Source: Bacteroidota bacterium (GTDB lineage: Bacteria > Bacteroidota > Bacteroidia > Flavobacteriales > Weeksellaceae). Taken from it: a stretch of DNA of 64,000 nt. A program made the translations under genes and the position numbers. The stretch's first letter is position 1, and every line of letters starts with the position of its first letter. The notes beneath the pieces were generated by a model. That model was given only the letters and a program-made list of their open reading frames with translations. It was not told the DNA's origin and did not search any database. The stretch is from NCBI GenBank assembly GCA_023422635.1, contig JAFAGO010000052.1, positions 22,950-86,949 on the forward strand, written 5' to 3'. Of the stretch, positions 29,114-38,126 are shown in pieces.

Positions 29114-30490
29114 ATGAAAAAAAAATTATATATCGCGGTTGTAATCTGCTTATCTATTTTTTCTTGCACTTCACAAACCGCAACTTACGAAAAAAATAAA
29201 ATCGAAATAAAACTGTCTGATGAGGATTTGATGGATAAGGTTCAGCAACAATCATTGAAGTATTTTTGGGATTTTGCAGAACCCAATTCTTACCTTGGTC
29301 GTGAGCGTTATCATCAAGACGGGATTTATCCGCAAAATGATGCACATGTTATTACCACAGGTGGCTCAGGTTTTGGATTAGCAACCATTTTAGTAGGAGT
29401 TGAAAGAGGTTTCATTCCAAGAGATGAAGCTGTTAAACGCCTATCCCACATGATGGATTTTTTAGCTAAGGCAGATCGATTTCACGGTGCGTGGTCGCAT
29501 TGGATTAACGGCGAGACAGGAAAAATGGTTCCATTCGGACAAAAGGATAATGGCGGAGATTTGGTAGAAACAGCATTTTTAACTACAGGAATATTAATGG
29601 TTCGTGAGTATTTTAAAAATGGAAATGAAGAAGAAAAACAACTCGCCCAAAAATGCGATCAACTTTGGAAAGGGATAGAATGGAATTGGTATACCAAGGG
29701 AGGTGAAAAGGTATTATATTGGCATTGGTCACCAGAGTATCAATGGGAAATGAATTTTCCATTAGAAGGGTATAATGAGTGTCTTATTACTTATATTTTA
29801 GCAGCATCTTCGCCTAATTACGCTATTGATAATGAAACCTATTATAAAGGATGGACCAGAAATGGAACTTATCTAACTGAAAAAACAAAATACGGGTTAC
29901 CATTGTATGTGAAACACAATTATTCTGAAGAATTTGGAGGTCCTCTCTTTTGGGCACATTATTCTTACATAGGTTTAGATCCAAGGCAACTTTCTGATCG
30001 ATATATTGCAAATTATTTTGATTTAAATAAAAATCAGGTAATGATTGATTATAAGTATTGTGTTGAAAATCCAAAGCATTGGAAAGGATATGGCGCAAAT
30101 TATTGGGGACTTACAGCAGGATACTCACGAAATAATGATGGCTCTGTGGGGTATCGTGCTCATCAACCTTCAGAAGATTTTGGAGTCATTAACCCAACTG
30201 CAGCATTAAGTAGCTTTTCCTATACTCCAAAACAATCAATGGATTTTCTAAGATTTATATATACAGAAAAACCCGAATTTGTTGGAGCCGCCGGTCCTTT
30301 TGATGCGACTAGCATTCATTACGATAATTGGTTTACACCAAGGTATTTGGCAATTGATCAGGGAACCATTGCACCAATGATCGAAAACTATCGTACAGGT
30401 TTTTTATGGAATCTCTTTATGAATGCCCCCGAAATAAAAGCTGGATTACATAAGTTAGAATTTAAATCTAAGCAACACCATTTAGAATAA
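29114..30490 (+). CDS. GH144-like (glucoamylase-family) lipoprotein, copy 2
   Basis: A 458-residue paralogue of the preceding gene, with shared blocks such as FHGAWSHWINGETGK, GGDLVETAFL, ITYILAASSPNYAID, GAAGPFDATSIHYDNWFTPRYLAIDQGTIAPMIENY. The lipobox is CLSIFSCTSQ with Cys near residue 18, so it too is probably anchored in the outer membrane or facing the periplasm. It lacks the Pro-rich linker of copy 1. In known beta-1,2-glucan loci one GH144 acts as endo-enzyme and another as exo-sophorohydrolase, so the pair may divide these roles; that is inference. It starts 12 bases after copy 1. Confidence 0.85.
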   Translation: MKKKLYIAVVICLSIFSCTSQTATYEKNKIEIKLSDEDLMDKVQQQSLKYFWDFAEPNSYLGRERYHQDGIYPQNDAHVITTGGSGFGLATILVGVERGFIPRDEAVKRLSHMMDFLAKADRFHGAWSHWINGETGKMVPFGQKDNGGDLVETAFLTTGILMVREYFKNGNEEEKQLAQKCDQLWKGIEWNWYTKGGEKVLYWHWSPEYQWEMNFPLEGYNECLITYILAASSPNYAIDNETYYKGWTRNGTYLTEKTKYGLPLYVKHNYSEEFGGPLFWAHYSYIGLDPRQLSDRYIANYFDLNKNQVMIDYKYCVENPKHWKGYGANYWGLTAGYSRNNDGSVGYRAHQPSEDFGVINPTAALSSFSYTPKQSMDFLRFIYTEKPEFVGAAGPFDATSIHYDNWFTPRYLAIDQGTIAPMIENYRTGFLWNLFMNAPEIKAGLHKLEFKSKQHHLE

Positions 30491-30551
30491 AGTTCTGAAA
30501 AACAGTAAATAAGTACGTTTCTAAAAAAATCGAATTTGCAAATTATTCATT

Positions 30552-31259
30552 ATGATCAAGAAAATTCAATATCTTCTACTTTTACTTTTGTCAGTGAACA
30601 TTTTTTACGGTCAAGAAATTAAGGGGAGTTTCGATAAAGATGTACAAGAACGAAAACAAATTAAATACCTCTTTGATTATCCTAATGCTACAAAAGGCAA
30701 GATTCCCCTTATTGTTTTTTTGCATGGTTCTGGAGAACGTGGAACTAATTTAGAAAGTGTAAAAGCTCACAGCCCATGTACATATAAAAATTTAATGTCC
30801 GAACCTGTCGCGATTTTAGCTCCTCAATGTGCTGAAAATCAATGGTGGGATACCGATGCTGTATATCATCTTATTCAGAAAATTACAAAAAAATATAATA
30901 TTGATCAAAAAAGAATTTATCTCACAGGATTATCCATGGGAGGTTGGGGTACGCTAAAATTAGCAATGGATCACCCTGATATTTTTGCTGCAGTGGCTTC
31001 AATTTGCGCACCAACAGATCGTGTAATGTATGCGAATATTCATCAATACAAAGATTTAAATATCAAAATCTTTCATGGAGGGATGGATGATGTTGTGCTG
31101 CCAGAAAATGCATTTAAATTCTACCAAAAGCTGCATCCCATTAATCCAAAAGCAGAATTAGTCATTTTCCCAAATGATAATCATAATGCATGGGATTCTA
31201 CCTATTCTAATCCAAAATTTTGGGAATGGATGTTTTCACAACAATTAAAACTCAACTGA
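30552..31259 (+). CDS. Exported alpha/beta-hydrolase (esterase)
   Basis: A 235-residue secreted serine hydrolase. The signal peptide is MIKKIQYLLLLLLSVNIFYG. The nucleophile elbow is GLSMGGWG with Ser128, after an oxyanion region LIVFLHGSGERG. The acid is probably in FHGGMDDVVLP and the histidine in FPNDNHNAWDS. The fold resembles prolyl-oligopeptidase/phospholipase-like esterases often found in Bacteroidota glycan loci. It may remove acyl groups from the imported glucan, for example succinyl groups on bacterial cyclic beta-1,2-glucan; that substrate is speculation. It ends 20 bases before the GH3 start. Confidence 0.82.
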   Translation: MIKKIQYLLLLLLSVNIFYGQEIKGSFDKDVQERKQIKYLFDYPNATKGKIPLIVFLHGSGERGTNLESVKAHSPCTYKNLMSEPVAILAPQCAENQWWDTDAVYHLIQKITKKYNIDQKRIYLTGLSMGGWGTLKLAMDHPDIFAAVASICAPTDRVMYANIHQYKDLNIKIFHGGMDDVVLPENAFKFYQKLHPINPKAELVIFPNDNHNAWDSTYSNPKFWEWMFSQQLKLN

Positions 31260-31279
31260 TATATATAAACCCTTTTACA

Positions 31280-33607
31280 ATGAAAAGAATTATTTTAATT
31301 GCTTCCGTTTTGTTGTCTACGGTAATTGCTGCACAGGAACTCGTATGGAAACCTGTACAGTCGTACCAAACAACACAATATCAAACTAAAAAGAAAGCTT
31401 TTATCGATAACTTAATCAGCAAAATGACTTTGGACGAAAAAATCGGACAAATGAATTTGCCAACTTCTGGAGATTTTACAACAGGAACTGCCACAAGCTC
31501 AGACATCGGAAAGAAAATCGAAGAAGGTTTAGTTGGGGGACTCTTTAATATTAAAGGAGCCGATAAAATTAAAGCGGTACAAAAAGTTGCGCTAGAAAAG
31601 AGTAGATTGAAAATACCCATGATTTTTGGAATGGATGTTATCCACGGGTACGAAACTACGTTTCCTATTCCGCTCGGTTTGGCTTCCTCTTTTGATATGG
31701 ACCTTGTACAACAGTCGGCTCAAGTGGCTGCAAGAGAATCGGCTTCTGATGGCATAAGCTGGACCTTTTCGCCAATGGTAGATGTGTCGAGAGAGCCCAG
31801 ATGGGGAAGAGTTTCCGAAGGGTCTGGTGAAGATCCCTATTTAGGAAGTGAAATCGCAAAAGCAATGGTGTACGGTTATCAAGGTAAAAATTTAGCTGAC
31901 AAAAATACGATTTTGGCATGTGTTAAACACTTTGCTCTTTACGGTGCACCAGAAGGTGGACGAGATTATAATACCGTAGATATGAGTCATGTTCGTATGT
32001 TTAACGAATACTTTCCACCTTATAAAGCTGCTGTGGATGCAGGTGTAGGCTCTGTTATGGCTTCTTTTAATGAGGTTGATGGTATTCCTGCAACAGGAAA
32101 CCGCTGGCTGATGGATGATGTATTGCGTAAGCAATGGGGATTTAAAGGGTTTATTGTTACGGATTATACGGGCATCAACGAAATGATAGATCATGGAATG
32201 GGCGATTTGCAACAAGTTTCCGCTTTAGCTTTAAAAGCCGGAATCGATATGGATATGGTAGGCGAAGGATTTTTAAAAACCTTGAAAAAATCACTTTCCG
32301 AAGGCAAAGTAACCGAAGCTGAAATTACAGCAGGTGCTAGAAGGATTTTAGAAGCAAAATATGACCTTGGACTTTTTGATGATCCCTACAAATACGGTGA
32401 CGCAAAATGGGCAAATTCGGAAGTTTTTAGCATTAAAAATAGAGAGATTGCACGAAAAGTGGCGGCAAATTCAATGGTTCTATTGAAAAACGATAAGCAA
32501 ATATTACCACTCAAGAAAGCGGGAACCGTTGCCGTAATTGGGCCAATTGCAGATAACGAATTGAATATGACTGGAACTTGGAGTGTGGCGGCCCAACACG
32601 ATAAATCCAGTTCTTTATTTAAAGGTTTAAAAGAAACAATTGGTAAGGATATTAATTTTATCTATGCTAAAGGAAGCAATGTTTTTTATGATGAAACTTT
32701 AGAAACCAGCGCAACAATGTTTGGAAAAACTGCAGGAAGAGATGCAAGATCCAAAGATGTTTTGTTAAAAGAAGCCGTAAATGTTGCACAAAAGTCCGAT
32801 GTTATCATACTCGCTATTGGCGAAACAGCGGAATTAAGTGGAGAAAGTAGTTCAAGAGCAGATATCACAATTCCAGATGCGCAGAAAGATTTACTTAACG
32901 AACTTAAAAAAACAGGTAAACCAATTGTACTCGTTTTATTCACAGGAAGACCTTTGGTTTTAACTGATGTTTATGATAAGCCAGACGCTATTTTAAATGT
33001 TTGGTTTCCAGGAAGTGAAGCAGGAAAAGCAATTTCCGATGTTCTTTTTGGTAAAGTGAATCCATCTGCAAAATTACCAATGACGTTCCCAAGAAGTGTG
33101 GGGCAAATTCCTATTTATTACAATCATAAAAATACAGGTCGACCTCTAGATGCTCAAAGCACAGAAAAATGTAAATTTCAGAAGTTTCGATCCAATTATA
33201 TTGATGAGTGCAATACGCCATTATACCCATTCGGTTACGGTTTAAGTTATACCTCTTTCAAATACTCAGATGTGGTAATTTCTAATGAAAATCCTAAAGG
33301 AAATCAAACCATTGAAGCGTCCATAACCTTAACCAACTCTGGAAATTATGATGGCGCAGAAGTTGTGCAATTGTACATTCGTGATTGGGTTGGAAGCATT
33401 ACACGACCCGTTCAGGAGTTAAAAGGTTTTCAAAAGATATTTTTGAAGAAAGGTGAAAGTAAGAAAGTAACCTTCAAAATTTCTCCCGACGATTTGAAAT
33501 TTTACGATACTGATTTAAAATACGATTGGGAATCCGGTGATTTTGATATCATGATCGGAACCAATTCTGAAGAAGTAATGACGAAAAAAATCAACTGGAC
33601 TAAGTAG
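31280..33607 (+). CDS. bglX: Family 3 glycoside hydrolase, periplasmic beta-glucosidase
   Basis: A 775-residue exported beta-glucosidase. The start is the ATG at 31280, because it gives a signal peptide (MKRIILIASVLLSTVIAAQ); an upstream in-frame ATG at 31220 lies inside the esterase gene. Domains: a TIM-barrel with KIGQMNLPTSGD, MDVIHGYETTFPIPLGLASS, VSEGSGEDPYLGS, CVKHFALYGAPEGGRDYNT and the nucleophile in GFIVTDYTGIN (Asp295). An alpha/beta sandwich follows (SMVLLKNDKQILPL, LAIGETAELSGESSSRADIT), then a C-terminal fibronectin-III-like domain. It resembles BglX and would cut the short beta-gluco-oligosaccharides made by the GH144 pair. Confidence 0.93.
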   Translation: MKRIILIASVLLSTVIAAQELVWKPVQSYQTTQYQTKKKAFIDNLISKMTLDEKIGQMNLPTSGDFTTGTATSSDIGKKIEEGLVGGLFNIKGADKIKAVQKVALEKSRLKIPMIFGMDVIHGYETTFPIPLGLASSFDMDLVQQSAQVAARESASDGISWTFSPMVDVSREPRWGRVSEGSGEDPYLGSEIAKAMVYGYQGKNLADKNTILACVKHFALYGAPEGGRDYNTVDMSHVRMFNEYFPPYKAAVDAGVGSVMASFNEVDGIPATGNRWLMDDVLRKQWGFKGFIVTDYTGINEMIDHGMGDLQQVSALALKAGIDMDMVGEGFLKTLKKSLSEGKVTEAEITAGARRILEAKYDLGLFDDPYKYGDAKWANSEVFSIKNREIARKVAANSMVLLKNDKQILPLKKAGTVAVIGPIADNELNMTGTWSVAAQHDKSSSLFKGLKETIGKDINFIYAKGSNVFYDETLETSATMFGKTAGRDARSKDVLLKEAVNVAQKSDVIILAIGETAELSGESSSRADITIPDAQKDLLNELKKTGKPIVLVLFTGRPLVLTDVYDKPDAILNVWFPGSEAGKAISDVLFGKVNPSAKLPMTFPRSVGQIPIYYNHKNTGRPLDAQSTEKCKFQKFRSNYIDECNTPLYPFGYGLSYTSFKYSDVVISNENPKGNQTIEASITLTNSGNYDGAEVVQLYIRDWVGSITRPVQELKGFQKIFLKKGESKKVTFKISPDDLKFYDTDLKYDWESGDFDIMIGTNSEEVMTKKINWTK

Positions 33608-33630
33608 AAAAAAGTATTTCGTTATGGATA

Positions 33631-33668
33631 AAGAGCTGTTTCAAAACTTTTGGAGCAGCTTTTTTAAA
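33631..33668 (+). terminator. Terminator ending the polysaccharide locus
   Basis: AGCTGTTTC pairs with GGAGCAGCT (G-U pairs included) around an 8-base loop, followed by a T run. It lies about 25 bases after the GH3 stop. Confidence 0.6.
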
Positions 33669-33722
33669 TTGTTTTGTAAGAAAAACAATTTTTCCTGAAA
33701 CCAACCATTAAGAGAATATTGC

Positions 33723-33730
33723 TACATTTG
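33723..33730 (+). promoter_or_regulatory. Bacteroidota-type -7 box for the glutamate-synthase-like gene
   Basis: TACATTTG is an exact TAnnTTTG match, 23 bases before the ATG at 33754. Confidence 0.45.
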
Positions 33731-33753
33731 ATTGGAAAGAAATTATTAAAGAA

Positions 33754-35271
33754 ATGAGAGATAAGTTTTTATCCATCGGTATTATTCTCGTATTAATCGC
33801 TTGGATTGTGGCTGTTTTGTTAGGTACGTATTTTTGGATTGCACTTTTACTAACCATTATTTATGGTATTGGTGTGTATAATGCCTTTCAAACCAAACAT
33901 GCAATTTTGAGAAATTTTCCTGTTTTAGGTTATTTTCGATATTTCTTCGAAAGTATTTCTCCTGAAATGCAACAGTATTTTATCGAACGAGAAACCGACG
34001 GAAAACCATTTCCCAGAAATCAAAGATCTGCAGTGTATCGTCGAGCAAAAAACATAAGCGATACCGTTCCTTTTGGAACTCAGTTGGAAGTTAATCAAAG
34101 AAAATATGAAGGAATTAAGCATTCCATTTACGCAAAATCGCCAATGGAAGAACTGCCAAGAGTTTGGGTGGGTGGCGATCAATGTACGCAGCCTTACCAT
34201 GCATCGTTATTTAATATTTCTGCAATGAGTTTTGGTTCTTTAAGTGATCGCGCACAAATTTCGCTCAATCGTGGAGCGAAAAAAGGAAATTTTTATCACA
34301 ATACGGGTGAAGGTGGGATTTCGCCCTATCATTTAGAAGGAGGTGACTTGTGTTGGCAAATTGGCACGGGATATTTTGGCTGTCGTGACGATCATGGAAA
34401 GTTCAATCCAGAATTGTTTAAAAAGTATGCTCATCTGCCAAATGTAAAGATGATCGAAATTAAACTTTCTCAAGGGGCGAAACCAGGACATGGTGGTGTT
34501 CTTCCTGGCGTAAAAAATACACCAGAAATTGCTAAAATAAGGCATGTAACTCCAGGGATGACAATTATTTCACCACCATCGCATTCGTCGTTTTCCGATG
34601 CAGAAGGTTTGCTGAATTTCGTACAGCAACTGCGTGAACTTTCTGGAGGAAAACCAATTGGATTTAAACTTTGCATTGGCGACACACGTGAGTTTGAGGA
34701 CATTTGTGAAAAAATGGTTCAACTGCAAATCTATCCTGATTTTATCACTATTGATGGTGCAGAAGGTGGGACTGGAGCCGCTCCACCTGAATTTTCAGAT
34801 GGTGTGGGTATGCCTTTGGAGCCTGCATTAATTTATGTGAACCGAATTTTAAAAGCGTATGATTTGAGAAGTAAACTGAGAGTGATTGCGAGTGGCAAAG
34901 TGCTTACTTCTTTAGATATTCTGCGCGCTGTTGCAATGGGAGCAGATATGTGCAATAATGCGAGAGGTTTTATGTTTGCTTTAGGTTGCATTCAGGCGCT
35001 GAGATGTAACAACAATAATTGTCCGACAGGTGTTGCAACTCAAGATAAAATGTTGATTAAAGGTTTGGATGTAACGGATAAGAGCGAGCGGGTGTATCAT
35101 TTTCATAAAAATACGCTACTCATGTGTAACGAGTTAATTGCTGCTGCGGGAAGATCATCGTATGATGAGGTGGATGCTTCTATGTTTATGCGTGGTGACG
35201 AATTTGAGCATTTATCGGATCTTTATTTTCCAGATATTCTTCAAAATGTAAGTGGTGAAAATTTGAAATAA
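33754..35271 (+). CDS. FMN-binding glutamate synthase-like protein, membrane-anchored
   Basis: A 505-residue protein matching the central FMN/synthase domain of glutamate synthase (GltB) but lacking the glutaminase domain. Two membrane segments occupy about residues 6-45. Synthase features: ISAMSFGSLSDRAQISLNRG, NTGEGGISPYHL, KLSQGAKPGHGGVLPG, FITIDGAEGGTGAAPPEF, KVLTSLDILRAVAMGADMCN, and a Cys cluster in LRCNNNNCPTGVATQD. Such stand-alone proteins are common in Bacteroidota; the reaction is not established and need not be glutamate synthesis. It stands alone between two strong terminators. Confidence 0.85.
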   Translation: MRDKFLSIGIILVLIAWIVAVLLGTYFWIALLLTIIYGIGVYNAFQTKHAILRNFPVLGYFRYFFESISPEMQQYFIERETDGKPFPRNQRSAVYRRAKNISDTVPFGTQLEVNQRKYEGIKHSIYAKSPMEELPRVWVGGDQCTQPYHASLFNISAMSFGSLSDRAQISLNRGAKKGNFYHNTGEGGISPYHLEGGDLCWQIGTGYFGCRDDHGKFNPELFKKYAHLPNVKMIEIKLSQGAKPGHGGVLPGVKNTPEIAKIRHVTPGMTIISPPSHSSFSDAEGLLNFVQQLRELSGGKPIGFKLCIGDTREFEDICEKMVQLQIYPDFITIDGAEGGTGAAPPEFSDGVGMPLEPALIYVNRILKAYDLRSKLRVIASGKVLTSLDILRAVAMGADMCNNARGFMFALGCIQALRCNNNNCPTGVATQDKMLIKGLDVTDKSERVYHFHKNTLLMCNELIAAAGRSSYDEVDASMFMRGDEFEHLSDLYFPDILQNVSGENLK

Positions 35272-35281
35272 CTTATAAAAA

Positions 35282-35319
35282 AAAGGGAACATTGTTTTGC
35301 AAATGTTCCCTTTTTTTTT
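35282..35319. terminator. Bidirectional terminator between convergent genes
   Basis: AAAGGGAACATT pairs with AATGTTCCCTTT around a short loop. A T run follows on the + strand and an A-rich stretch precedes it, so it can serve both the rightward synthase gene and the leftward endonuclease gene. Confidence 0.85.
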
Positions 35320-35333
35320 GTTTAGGCTTCAAT

Positions 35334-36434
35334 TTACTGAATAATAAATTTTACGTTTTGTTGATCCAATTGTAGAATGTAAATTCCGCTTTGTGTATTT
35401 TTAAGCGTAATGTAATTTACACTTCTGAAAGGATGTTCTACGGTTTGCAACAATTGCCCGTTGATGGAATAAATGGAAGCTTTAGAAATTTTCCCAAGAG
35501 AATTTCCGGTTACCACAAGCATTCCGTTTTTCACAGGATTTTGAGCCAAATAAACTTTATCTAAAACTTCTGTTTCTTGAGCAGAAAGTGTTGAAGTCCA
35601 AATCTTTTCTACAAATTCAGGGTGATCCACAAATGGGTTTCTATTGTTTTGATAGGTGTATCCAAAATCATTTCTGTCGATTTCTTTTTGAGAAACGGGG
35701 TCGTCATTATTCCATTTTAAAAGCAAATTGATGTACCATTGTTCGAAGCCTCGATCTTTACTTCCATCCTGCGGATTGTTCGAATCGCTGATATCAAATG
35801 ATTGTAAGCGATCTTCATAGCGTGTGATAAAATACAGTAATGCACGAGCGATGTCGCCTTTAAATTCATCAATCGGTTCAAAGACCGTTCCGCTAAAACC
35901 TGGAAAATTACTTTTTCCTAATTTTGAACCATTTTTAGTTGGATTGCTAATTGTTGATGGTGCAGAAGCAAGTGTTCCTACCGTTCCAAAAGGATAATTA
36001 TTTCGGTAGCCATTTACTTTTCCATCAGTAGGATAAATGTGAAAATAATCGCTGCGCATTGGGTAGGCGTTATTAAAGAAACCTTGTGGAAAAAGGTGCT
36101 CTCTGTTATAGCAATCGCCCTCGTAGGTGTAATTGCCGCAGACTTTCTGTCCAGGTATAAAAACATACGGATCAGTTCCATCTGGAATTTCAGAATAAAT
36201 ATCAAGAATGGTATTGTCATTTTCATAATATTTGTCGATATCACCGGTTTGATATGCCGTCATTAATGCTCCGTATCCACGATCAACAGCTCCCTCGTTA
36301 ACAATGTTTTTTAGCTTTGTTTTTAAAGCATAGCCGGTAAGATTTTCAGTTCCATCGTAATATCCCGAAGGAATTTGAGCCGATAGAAAACCAGAAAAAA
36401 CAGCAGTAATTGCTAAAAGTGTAATTTTTTTCAT
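35334..36434 (-). CDS. Exported endonuclease I-family nuclease with T9SS type A sorting domain
   Basis: A 366-residue secreted nuclease. The signal peptide is MKKITLLAITAVFSGFLSAQ. The catalytic part shows the His-metal finger plan of the endonuclease I (EndA) family: CYNREHLFPQGFFNNAYPM, DYFHIYPTDGKVNGYRNNYPFG and RGFEQWYINLLLKWNNDDPV. The last 80 residues form a type A sorting domain (VYLAQNPVKNGMLVVTGN ... SGIYILQLDQQNVKFIIQ), so export is by T9SS. The likely role is digestion of extracellular DNA or RNA for nutrients. The leftward TAATTTTG at 36480-36487 could be its promoter. Confidence 0.9.
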   Translation of the reverse strand: MKKITLLAITAVFSGFLSAQIPSGYYDGTENLTGYALKTKLKNIVNEGAVDRGYGALMTAYQTGDIDKYYENDNTILDIYSEIPDGTDPYVFIPGQKVCGNYTYEGDCYNREHLFPQGFFNNAYPMRSDYFHIYPTDGKVNGYRNNYPFGTVGTLASAPSTISNPTKNGSKLGKSNFPGFSGTVFEPIDEFKGDIARALLYFITRYEDRLQSFDISDSNNPQDGSKDRGFEQWYINLLLKWNNDDPVSQKEIDRNDFGYTYQNNRNPFVDHPEFVEKIWTSTLSAQETEVLDKVYLAQNPVKNGMLVVTGNSLGKISKASIYSINGQLLQTVEHPFRSVNYITLKNTQSGIYILQLDQQNVKFIIQ

Positions 36435-36497
36435 AAGTTTTTACAGAATAAATGGTAAAAAATAGGAGGTAAAGGTAATCAAAATTATGATTAGTGA

Positions 36498-37700
36498 TTA
36501 CTTATTGAGATAATTTCTATTAATTTTTGAAAACAGCAAAGAAACGATAATTCCAAAAGAAGCTGCTGTAAATGAAACAATTAAGTAATTTTTTAAATTG
36601 ATATCAACAGGAAACGGGATGCCAGGCATCGTTTCGAAAAATCCTGTATACCATTGAAAAACGCAAATAGCACTTCCTGCAATAAGTCCGCATAAAATTC
36701 CGAAAACCACAATTAATAGTCCTGTGTAGAAATAGATGTTTCGAAGTTCGCGTATCGGCAACCCTAAAGAAATTAAAGAGTTCGATTGTTGCCTTTTATC
36801 AAGTTGCAAAATAATTATTGCTCCAGCCAAGTTGAATGTGGTAATTAAAATTACTAAACCAAAAATTAGGTAGATAAATATTTTTTCGGTGTTGATCATT
36901 TTCCAGAAGGCGGCATTTTCTTCTGCTTTCGTTTTAACACTGTATTTGTTTCCTAAAGCTTTCGAAATTTCATCCTTAACATCATTGGCAAGTTCTGGAT
37001 TTTTTAATTTTATTACAATATCGTAAGCGGATTTCTTGGGCAGATTTAGAAGTTCTTGCGTGAGTTCTAAAGGGCTAATAATGGTGTTGTCGAGTTGTCC
37101 TTTACCTGGGAAAACGCCGGTAACATAGATTTCCTTTTTATTAAAAATATCTTCTTCTTTATTAATAATTCCGGTTCCAGGTTTTGGCATCATTACCACG
37201 GCAAAGTTATTTCCGCCTACAAGAATACTTAGCCGATTGTTCAGCTGATTCTCCATTAAAACTTCATTCGAGAATTTAAAACTTGGATAAGAACCGTAGA
37301 AAATATCTTTATTAATCGGGTTTACGCTAGTGTAAGCAGAATCAACGCCACGCAAAATCGCGATATCGCCATTTTCTCCGTAGCTGATGTATACTTTTTC
37401 TTCGATTGTTTTGGAGAAGGATAGAATATTCGGATTTTGTTCTAATACTTTCACCACGCGATCAATATCGGGAATGGTTTTTCCAGAATTACTTTTGAGC
37501 GTTAAATCTGCATGCAAATTTGCAATCATATCCCGATTCAAGTCTTCCAAACCTGAAAATACGGAGATGATAATAAACATCGCTGCCACTGCCACCATCA
37601 TTGCTATTGCTGCCAGCCAAGTAATAAAAGTTACTGCTGTACTGCCTTTTCGAGCAATAAGGTAACGCTGAGCAATGTAAAATGCGGTAGAGTTTTTCAA
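36498..37700 (-). CDS. ABC transporter permease of the FtsX/LolC-E type
   Basis: A 400-residue inner-membrane protein with one N-terminal segment (TWLAAIAMMVAVAAMFIIISVFSG), a large periplasmic domain of about 220 residues, and three C-terminal segments (IFIYLIFGLVILITTFNLAG, YFYTGLLIVVFGILCGLIAG, YLIVSFTAASFGIIVSLLFS). The start FYIAQRYLIARKGSTAVTFI matches LolC/E-like permeases that move lipoproteins off the inner membrane. No ATPase gene is adjacent. It follows rbfA by 15 bases, an order seen in other flavobacteria. Confidence 0.85.
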   Translation of the reverse strand: MKNSTAFYIAQRYLIARKGSTAVTFITWLAAIAMMVAVAAMFIIISVFSGLEDLNRDMIANLHADLTLKSNSGKTIPDIDRVVKVLEQNPNILSFSKTIEEKVYISYGENGDIAILRGVDSAYTSVNPINKDIFYGSYPSFKFSNEVLMENQLNNRLSILVGGNNFAVVMMPKPGTGIINKEEDIFNKKEIYVTGVFPGKGQLDNTIISPLELTQELLNLPKKSAYDIVIKLKNPELANDVKDEISKALGNKYSVKTKAEENAAFWKMINTEKIFIYLIFGLVILITTFNLAGAIIILQLDKRQQSNSLISLGLPIRELRNIYFYTGLLIVVFGILCGLIAGSAICVFQWYTGFFETMPGIPFPVDINLKNYLIVSFTAASFGIIVSLLFSKINRNYLNK

Positions 37701-37715
37701 AAGATATGCATGTTT

Positions 37716-38078
37716 TTAAAGTACGGGATTATCGCCTTCGCCTTTTAATTCTTTTTCAATACGTTCAACATCATCAAGAGAAGTGTCGAGAAAAAAGTTA
37801 AGATCGGGGATAATTCGAACCTGTTTTGCCATTTTTTGACCAATATAATTTCGGTATTGAGATTTATTTTCCTCAATTTCCTTCATAATTGGTTTACGAA
37901 ACTCTTGTGGGAAAATGCTAAGATAAATTCGTGCAATTCCCAAATCGGCAGTAACTTTTACATCCGAAACGGTTACCAGAAAATGCTGTTTGCTTTCTGC
38001 AGCCTGTTTTCTGAAGAGTTCTGCAAAATCCTCTTGAATAATCTGTGCGACTTTTCGTTGTCTGTTACTTTCATTCAT
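37716..38078 (-). CDS. rbfA: 30S ribosome-binding factor RbfA
   Basis: A 120-residue 30S assembly factor with a KH-like fold. It begins MNESNRQRKVAQIIQEDFAE and has VTVSDVKVTADLGIARIYLSIF in the middle, then RNYIGQKMAKQVRIIPDLNFFLDTSLDDVERIEKEL, all characteristic of RbfA. Length is normal. It is divergent from methylmalonyl-CoA epimerase across 48 bases that hold back-to-back promoter boxes. Confidence 0.93.
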   Translation of the reverse strand: MNESNRQRKVAQIIQEDFAELFRKQAAESKQHFLVTVSDVKVTADLGIARIYLSIFPQEFRKPIMKEIEENKSQYRNYIGQKMAKQVRIIPDLNFFLDTSLDDVERIEKELKGEGDNPVL

Positions 38079-38082
38079 GGTG

Positions 38083-38099
38083 CAAATTTAGTATTTTTG
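38083..38099. promoter_or_regulatory. Back-to-back -7 boxes for rbfA and methylmalonyl-CoA epimerase
   Basis: TAAATTTG read leftward (38083-38090) and TATTTTTG read rightward (38092-38099) are both exact TAnnTTTG matches, separated by one base. The leftward box lies only about 5 bases from the rbfA start codon, so the rbfA transcript would be almost leaderless. Confidence 0.45.
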
Positions 38100-38126
38100 T
38101 TTGAATCATTAAGCGTATATCCCATC

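Noticed and set aside
37836..38126. Upstream extension of methylmalonyl-CoA epimerase
   Set aside because: The extra 97 codons lie antisense to rbfA and do not resemble the family. The ATG at 38127 has its own promoter.
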